Of a stretch of 64,000 nucleotides of DNA, positions 58,450 through 64,000 are shown piece by piece. The position numbers and the translations under genes were made by a program. The stretch's first letter is position 1. Each line of letters starts with the position of its first letter. The stretch comes from Herbaspirillum sp. GW103 (GTDB lineage Bacteria > Pseudomonadota > Gammaproteobacteria > Burkholderiales > Burkholderiaceae_D). The stretch spans positions 186,001 to 250,000 of the forward strand of contig NZ_AJVC01000003.1 of assembly GCF_000261365.1 (NCBI RefSeq), in the 5' to 3' direction. Below the pieces are notes generated by a model. That model had not been told where the DNA came from. It saw only the letters and a list, made by a program, of their open reading frames with translations, and searched no databases.

Positions 58450-59409
58450 ATGACATTTCTTTCCATTCTCTTTGCGCTGTTAATCGAACAACTCAAACCA
58501 CTGCGCGCAGACAATCCGGTATACGCGTCGATCAAGTCTTTCGCGTCCACGATTGAAGGCTGGTTCAACGCCGGCCACGCCCATCACGGGCGTCTGGGCT
58601 GGGTGGTGATGGTAGGTGCCCTGACGGTGCCGGTGGCACTGGTCTACTGGCTCTTGCTGCATGTGAGCCTGGTGGCCGCCTTCGCCTGGAACGTGCTGGT
58701 GGTCTACATGACCCTGGGTTTCCGCCACTACAGCCATTACTTCACTTCCATCCAGCTGGCGCTCAACAGTGGCGACGAGATGACCGCGCGTACCCTGCTG
58801 GCCGAATGGACCAGGCAGGACACCACGGGCATGGATGTGAGCGAAATCTCGCGCATCGCCTCCGAGCGTGCGCTCATCACTACGCATCGCCATGTGTTCG
58901 GGGTATTCTTCTGGTTCCTCATGCCGGTGGGTCCGGCGCTGGCGGTGATGTACCGCGTCGCCGAATATCTGTCGCGCGCCTGGAACGAGCCGGATCACAT
59001 GAAGTTCGAAGCTTTCGGTCGCTTTGCCGCCCAGGCCTTCTACTGGATCGACTGGATCCCGGCCCGTCTGACCGCCTCCGCCTTTGCCGTGGTGGGCAAC
59101 TTCGAGGAGGCCATCTATGCCTGGCGCAACTTCGCCCGCCGCTGGGACGATGAGGCCGCCGGCATCATCCTGGCCGCCGGTGGCGGTGCCATGGGCGTGC
59201 GCTTCGGCACCGAGAAGGAAGCAGCAGCCGGCATCATCCTGCCGGCTGACGCTGCCACGGTCGATTCCATGCCCGAGGAAACCGACGGCCTGCCTGGCGA
59301 CACACCCTCGCCACGCACCCTGCAAAGCACCGTGGGCCTGGTCTGGCGCGCCTTGCTGCTGTGGATGTTCCTGTTGCTGCTGCTGTCGGTGGCGGTGTGG
59401 ATGGGCTAG
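58450..59409 (+). CDS. CobD/CbiB-family membrane protein
   Basis: A 319-residue integral membrane protein with about five helices. It has MTFLSILFALLIEQLKPLRADN, LGFRHYSHYFTSIQLAL, EISRIASERALITTHRHVFGVFFWFLMPVGPALAVMYRV, and WIPARLTASAFAVVGNFEEA, the pattern of the CbiB-like family. True CbiB attaches aminopropanol to adenosylcobyric acid; this shortened form outside a cobalamin operon is usually annotated only as family member. AAGGC precedes the start. A terminator follows. Confidence 0.82.
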   Translation: MTFLSILFALLIEQLKPLRADNPVYASIKSFASTIEGWFNAGHAHHGRLGWVVMVGALTVPVALVYWLLLHVSLVAAFAWNVLVVYMTLGFRHYSHYFTSIQLALNSGDEMTARTLLAEWTRQDTTGMDVSEISRIASERALITTHRHVFGVFFWFLMPVGPALAVMYRVAEYLSRAWNEPDHMKFEAFGRFAAQAFYWIDWIPARLTASAFAVVGNFEEAIYAWRNFARRWDDEAAGIILAAGGGAMGVRFGTEKEAAAGIILPADAATVDSMPEETDGLPGDTPSPRTLQSTVGLVWRALLLWMFLLLLLSVAVWMG

Positions 59410-59426
59410 GCGGAAAGATGGATGAA

Positions 59427-59454
59427 AAAGCGGGCGCAGGCCCGCTTTGTTTTT
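59427..59454 (+). terminator. Terminator after the CobD-family gene
   Basis: AAAGCGGGC/GCCCGCTTT stem and TGTTTTT tail, 18 bp after the stop. Confidence 0.88.
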
Positions 59455-59718
59455 GGGAACGCATTTCTCGCCAACCCGGTATACTTCCGGCTTCACTTCA
59501 CAAGATCGCCACTTGCCTGGCAGCAGCATGCCCCGGCAACCGCAGAGCGGCATGCAGGAGCCGGGGAGACCGGTAGAAGCCAAGTCTTCTATAAGATATA
59601 ATACTCAGTACCGCGCAGGCACCCAGGCAGAGCATCGCCGAGGCACCGCGCGCTCCAGGGCTCCGGTCCCACCAGGACAAGGGCATTCGGTTGCAAGCGC
59701 TTTAGAAGAACTGCATGT

Positions 59719-60069
59719 ATGGCTGATCCCATCAAACCCGCAAACGCACCGGCCAAAGAATTCATCATCCTGGGCAAGACCTCGGATGGCCGGCAGTTCC
59801 GCCCCAGCGACTGGGCGGAGCGCCTGTGCGGCGTGATGTCGTGCTTCCGTCCTGAAGGCAGCGGCGGTCGCAATGCACACCTGAAATATTCTCCCTACGT
59901 GTTGCCTACCCACATCGATGGCGTGCGCTCGGTGGTGGTCAACGAAGCCCTGCGCGAGCTGGAACCACTGGCCTATCACTTCGTGGTCAACTTCGCCAAG
60001 GACAACGACCTGCAAGTGGTCGAGGCCTGTGTGCTGCCCGATCCGCCCAAGGACAACAAGGCCGGCTGA
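59719..60069 (+). CDS. DUF3579 family protein
   Basis: A 116-residue soluble protein: KEFIILGKTSDGRQFRPSDWAERLCGVMSCF, LKYSPYVLPTHIDGVRSVVVNEALRELEPLAYHFVVNFAKDNDLQVVEACVLPD. This is the whole DUF3579 domain, which is widespread in Betaproteobacteria and has no known function. A TATAAT sequence at 59597-59602 may be its -10 element. It is a single gene before fumC. Confidence 0.85.
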   Translation: MADPIKPANAPAKEFIILGKTSDGRQFRPSDWAERLCGVMSCFRPEGSGGRNAHLKYSPYVLPTHIDGVRSVVVNEALRELEPLAYHFVVNFAKDNDLQVVEACVLPDPPKDNKAG

Positions 60070-60278
60070 TTCCTCGCTGCCGCTGCCGCGCCGGTCTTGC
60101 TGCGGCATTGCCAACCCCTCGCCAGCTTCATGCCGCCGCTTCCTGCGGGCGGTCCCGCCAGCAGTTACACTAGATGTCACATTGTCAGTCTCGTCGGTGA
60201 CTCAGCCTTGTCATTGCGCCAGAGTCTCACGGGATCATCGGGCCGCTTGCGGCCCTCTCATCACGGAGAACCAGCATC

Positions 60279-61667
60279 ATGAACCACCGCATGGAGCGCG
60301 ACACCTTTGGCCTGATCGAAGTCCCGGCCGATCGCCTGTGGGGCGCGCAGACCGAACGTTCGCTGCACCACTTCCACATTTCCACCGAGCGTATGCCGGC
60401 CGAGCTGATCGTGGCCCTGGCCGCCGTCAAGCGCGCCTGTGCCACGGTCAACCGCGACCTGGGCAAGCTGGACGGCAAGAAGGCCGAGGCCATCATTGCG
60501 GCTGCCGATGAGGTCATCGCCGGCAAGCATCCGCTGGAGTTTCCGCTGTCGGTCTGGCAGACCGGGTCCGGCACCCAGAGCAACATGAACATGAACGAGG
60601 TGCTGGCCAACCGCGCCTCCGAACTGCTGGGCGGCGTGCGCGGCGAGGACCGCCTGATCCACCCGAATGACGACGTCAACCGTGGCCAGTCCTCCAACGA
60701 CATCTTCCCGACCGCCATGCACGTGGCGGCCTGCATGGCTGTGGCCACGCACCTGATTCCGTCGCTGCACACCCTGCGCGCCACGCTGGCCGACAAGTCT
60801 GCGCAGTTCGCCGACATCGTCAAGATCGGCCGCACCCACCTGCAGGACGCCACGCCGCTGACGCTGGGCCAGGAGTTCTCGGGCTACGTGGCGCAGCTGG
60901 ATCATGCCGAGTCGGCCATCATCGCCACGCTCAACGCGATCTCCGAGCTGGCCGCTGGTGGCACGGCCGTCGGTACCGGGCTCAATGCCCATCCCGAATT
61001 CGGCGAGCGCGTGGCGGCCGAGCTGGCCAAGTATTTCGGTTTCCCCTTCAAGACGGCGCCCAACAAGTTTGCCGCCCTGGCCGGACACGATGCCCTGGTG
61101 GCCGCGCACGGCGGACTCAAGACCCTGGCGGCGGCCATGATGAAGATCGCCAACGACGTGCGCTGGCTGGCTTCCGGCCCGCGTTCCGGGTTGGGTGAAA
61201 TCACCATTCCCGAGAATGAGCCGGGCAGTTCCATCATGCCGGGCAAGGTCAACCCGACCCAGTGCGAAGCCATGACCATGCTGTGCGCCCAGGTCTTCGG
61301 CAATGATGTCGCGCTCAACATTGGCGGCGCCAGCGGCAACTTCGAACTGAACGTCTTCAAGCCGGTGATCATTCACAACTTCCTGCAGAGCGTTCGTCTG
61401 CTGGGCGATGGCATGGCCAGCTTCGAGGAGCACTGCGCGCGCGGCATCGAAGCCAACCACAGCCGCATCGGCGAGCTGATGGAAAAATCGCTCATGCTGG
61501 TGACGGCCCTGGCCCCGCACATTGGTTACGACAAGGCTGCCAAGATCGCCAAAGAGGCGCATCACGACGGCACCACCCTGAAACAGGCGGCTCTGGCGCT
61601 GGGCTATGTGACAGAAGAGCAGTTTGCCGAGTGGATCAAGCCGGAGCAGATGACGCGGCCGGGTTGA
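60279..61667 (+). CDS. fumC: Class II fumarate hydratase
   Basis: A 462-residue iron-free fumarase. It has [15 protein letters not shown], the [19 protein letters not shown] loop, [34 protein letters not shown] (catalytic His), and the SS loop [13 protein letters not shown] with the catalytic Ser. It interconverts fumarate and L-malate in the TCA cycle and is stable under oxidative stress. A GGGCCGC-TT-GCGGCCC hairpin (60240-60255) lies in the leader. GGAG precedes the ATG. Confidence 0.97.
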   Translation: MNHRMERDTFGLIEVPADRLWGAQTERSLHHFHISTERMPAELIVALAAVKRACATVNRDLGKLDGKKAEAIIAAADEVIAGKHPLEFPLSVWQTGSGTQSNMNMNEVLANRASELLGGVRGEDRLIHPNDDVNRGQSSNDIFPTAMHVAACMAVATHLIPSLHTLRATLADKSAQFADIVKIGRTHLQDATPLTLGQEFSGYVAQLDHAESAIIATLNAISELAAGGTAVGTGLNAHPEFGERVAAELAKYFGFPFKTAPNKFAALAGHDALVAAHGGLKTLAAAMMKIANDVRWLASGPRSGLGEITIPENEPGSSIMPGKVNPTQCEAMTMLCAQVFGNDVALNIGGASGNFELNVFKPVIIHNFLQSVRLLGDGMASFEEHCARGIEANHSRIGELMEKSLMLVTALAPHIGYDKAAKIAKEAHHDGTTLKQAALALGYVTEEQFAEWIKPEQMTRPG

Positions 61668-62047
61668 GCAGTGCGATCTCGCCCCGGTTGCAGGGGCGCC
61701 GGAAGTGTTGCGTTACCGGAGACTGCGACCATCAACGGCCTTGAAGAAGGCCGTTTTGTTTTTTGCGGCACGCATGAGATCGTGCTTCGCGGGCGCGCGA
61801 CAAGCCCCTGATTGCAAAGCCTTTTCAACCCCGTGTATATCTCTGTTGATTAGGGTTACGAAATGAAACATCTCAAGATTTCACCGCGCCCCGCGCGTAT
61901 ATTGCTTTCCTGCGCCAGATGCGTCTGCAAGCCGCAGCCGGAAAGGATTCCAGGCTCACACGAGTGCGTGGGGAACGCGCCCGTGATGCCCTCTGGCAAA
62001 TATTCCAGGCATTTCAAACATTCTGCGACACACCCAAGGGCAACAAT
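61668..62047. other. Intergenic stretch between fumC and the Pro-rich protein gene
   Basis: Apart from the fumC terminator no element is convincing. A 62-codon frame at 61863 lacks a ribosome site and family features. Confidence 0.5.
61734..61764 (+). terminator. Terminator of fumC
   Basis: AACGGCC/GGCCGTT arms, an eight-base loop and TTGTTTTTT. Confidence 0.88.
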
Positions 62048-62392
62048 ATGAAGAAACTAGCGGCAATTGGCCTCTGCGGCATGCTGGCAACCGCCGGCCT
62101 GGTCGCCAGTGCCTCGGCCTATGCGCATGGACGCTTCTATGGTGGCGTGGTCATCGGTGGCCCTCTGTGGGTGCCGCCCCCGGTCTACTATCCGCCGCCG
62201 GTGTATTACCCGCCGCCGGTCTACGTGGAGCGCGTGCCGGCGCCGGTCTATGTGGAACCGCAGCGTCAGGAGTACTGGTATTACTGCTCAGATACCAAGT
62301 CTTATTATCCCTACGTCCAGAACTGCCCCAGTCCGTGGATGAAGGTGGTGCCCAACACGCCGGGCGTGCCGGGTGGCGCGCCACCGCAGTGA
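62048..62392 (+). CDS. Exported Pro/Tyr-rich protein
   Basis: A 114-residue protein with a signal peptide (MKKLAAIGLCGMLATAGLVASASAYA). The mature part has a short repeat of PPPVYY units (residues about 42-60), VEPQRQEYWYYCSDTKSYYPYVQNCPSPW with two cysteines, and a Pro/Gly tail. This WYYC-x3-K-x-YYPYVQ-x-C module is common in small betaproteobacterial envelope proteins of unknown role. It probably is cotranscribed with the glycine-zipper lipoprotein 51 bp downstream. Confidence 0.78.
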   Translation: MKKLAAIGLCGMLATAGLVASASAYAHGRFYGGVVIGGPLWVPPPVYYPPPVYYPPPVYVERVPAPVYVEPQRQEYWYYCSDTKSYYPYVQNCPSPWMKVVPNTPGVPGGAPPQ

Positions 62393-62443
62393 GTCAAGCC
62401 GCCTGCGTCGTCTGTCGTCGATCCCCCCGATAAAGGAAACATC

Positions 62444-63004
62444 GTGAAGCCCCTCTACAAGACCGCTGCTACCGTTTCCGCTCTGGGCGCCATGCTGGCG
62501 CTGGGCGGCTGCGTGAGCGTACCCACCGGCCCCTCGGTCATGGCCATGCCCGGCAAGGACAAGACCTACGAACAGTTCCGCGCCGACCAGCAGCAATGCC
62601 AGCAATACGCGCAGGACGCCATCGGCGGGCAGGCCGCGCAGACCCAGAACAATGCCGCCAACAGCGCCGCTGTCGGTACCGCCGTCGGTGCCGTGGCCGG
62701 CGCACTGATCGGGGCCGCCTCGGGCAACGCCGGAGCGGGTGCCGCCATCGGCGCCGGTGGCGGCTTGCTGGTGGGCAGCGCCGCCGGCAGCAATGCGGCA
62801 GCAGGTGGCAATTACTCGATGCAGCAGCGCTACGACATGACCTACACCCAGTGCATGGTCAGCAAGGGTAACCAGGTCCAGCAGCCGGTCCAGACCACCA
62901 CCGTCTACACCTATCATCCACGCTACTACTATGCACCGCCGCCGCCTCCGGGGTATTACGGCCCGCCGCCGGTGTATTACGGTCCACCGCCGGGCGCCTA
63001 TTGA
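62444..63004 (+). CDS. Glycine-zipper lipoprotein with Pro/Tyr-rich tail
   Basis: A 186-residue lipoprotein. The signal ends in the lipobox LGGC (Cys at about residue 23). A Gln-rich helix (FRADQQQCQQYAQDAI) precedes a glycine zipper (GTAVGAVAGALIGAASGNAGAGAAIGAGGG). The C-terminus is YYYAPPPPPGYYGPPPVYYGPPP. It starts with GTG. Such proteins of the YMGG/OmpA-like group are attached to the outer membrane. Function is unknown. Confidence 0.82.
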   Translation: MKPLYKTAATVSALGAMLALGGCVSVPTGPSVMAMPGKDKTYEQFRADQQQCQQYAQDAIGGQAAQTQNNAANSAAVGTAVGAVAGALIGAASGNAGAGAAIGAGGGLLVGSAAGSNAAAGGNYSMQQRYDMTYTQCMVSKGNQVQQPVQTTTVYTYHPRYYYAPPPPPGYYGPPPVYYGPPPGAY

Positions 63005-63014
63005 GCGCTCGCAC

Positions 63015-63043
63015 AAAAACCGTCTCTGCGGAGGCGGTTTTTT
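63015..63043 (+). terminator. Terminator after the lipoprotein gene
   Basis: AAAACCG and CGGTTTTTT arms with inner pairs; T-run on the plus strand. Confidence 0.85.
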
Positions 63044-63257
63044 CTTATGCAGCGCAACATGGCGCGCTGCCGGTGCTATACTCGCCGCCATGCTTTTCCG
63101 AAATCAACTTGCGAAAACCCAGCATTGGTGGCGCGCCTGAACGAGGCGGCCCGTTTTCACACAGATTGACCATGTGACCATGATGCCGCCGGTTCCGGCG
63201 GCATTGTTTCTTCAGCTTCGGGACCGGCGGCATTCCAGATAACGATCAGGAATGACC

Positions 63258-64000
<743 letters not shown>

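Noticed and set aside
61863..62051. 62-codon frame upstream of the Pro-rich protein
   Set aside because: No ribosome site, no domain, and it overlaps the start of a clear exported protein.

Overview
The window is a GC-rich betaproteobacterial chromosome segment that looks like Herbaspirillum or a close member of the Oxalobacteraceae. The basis is family-level recognition: Burkholderiales-type porin, an FdsGBACD-type soluble formate dehydrogenase, many LysR regulators, and the rpsP-rimM-trmD-rplS order. No database search was possible. About 60 protein genes, one tRNA and one integrated element are described.

Region by region: 1-6.4 kb carries the end of a VanB-type reductase, a porin, a chemoreceptor, and a LysR regulator divergent from an orphan ModA-like periplasmic protein plus an MHS-family transporter. 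7.04-18.38 kb is an 11.3-kb P4-like integrative island in the 3' end of tRNA-Leu(CAA). It has a tyrosine integrase beside the tRNA, an AlpA-type regulator, a YagK/YfjJ-type HUH replication protein, an XRE regulator with two operators, and a cargo of small unknown proteins. The cargo also includes a GIY-YIG protein and a two-gene restriction-modification system in which the nuclease and N6-methyltransferase are fused and paired with a two-TRD specificity subunit. A 17-bp att core flanks the island, and about 170 bp of integrase-upstream DNA is duplicated outside the left att, which suggests an earlier insertion at the same tRNA.

18.5-24.7 kb holds a D-malate/tartrate dehydrogenase, a hexose-6-phosphate mutarotase and three regulators; one palindrome (CACGA-N-TCGTG) lies in front of both the dehydrogenase and a LysR gene. 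23.7-33.3 kb is a formate/oxalate module: a ModE/PBP-type regulator, an OxlT-like antiporter, and fdsG-B-A-C-D. 33.3-40.5 kb is an uncharacterised catabolic cluster: flavin reductase, LysR, a hydrolase with an altered triad, an NTF2-like protein, a sulfonate/nitrate-type ABC transporter and an acyl-CoA-dehydrogenase-like flavin monooxygenase. 41-43 kb is a TonB siderophore receptor with a Fur box.

43.4-50.6 kb is a LacI-controlled operon whose isomerase, kinase and reductase match the kguE-K-D genes of 2-ketogluconate catabolism, but with an amino-acid-type ABC importer in place of the usual MFS permease. Two near-identical LacI operators flank the regulator gene. 50.8-64 kb is core genome: etfBA and an acyl-CoA dehydrogenase, the rpsP-rimM-trmD-rplS operon with a terminator overlapping the rimM stop codon, a Nudix CoA pyrophosphatase, a CobD/CbiB-family protein, fumC, two envelope proteins and the start of trpS.
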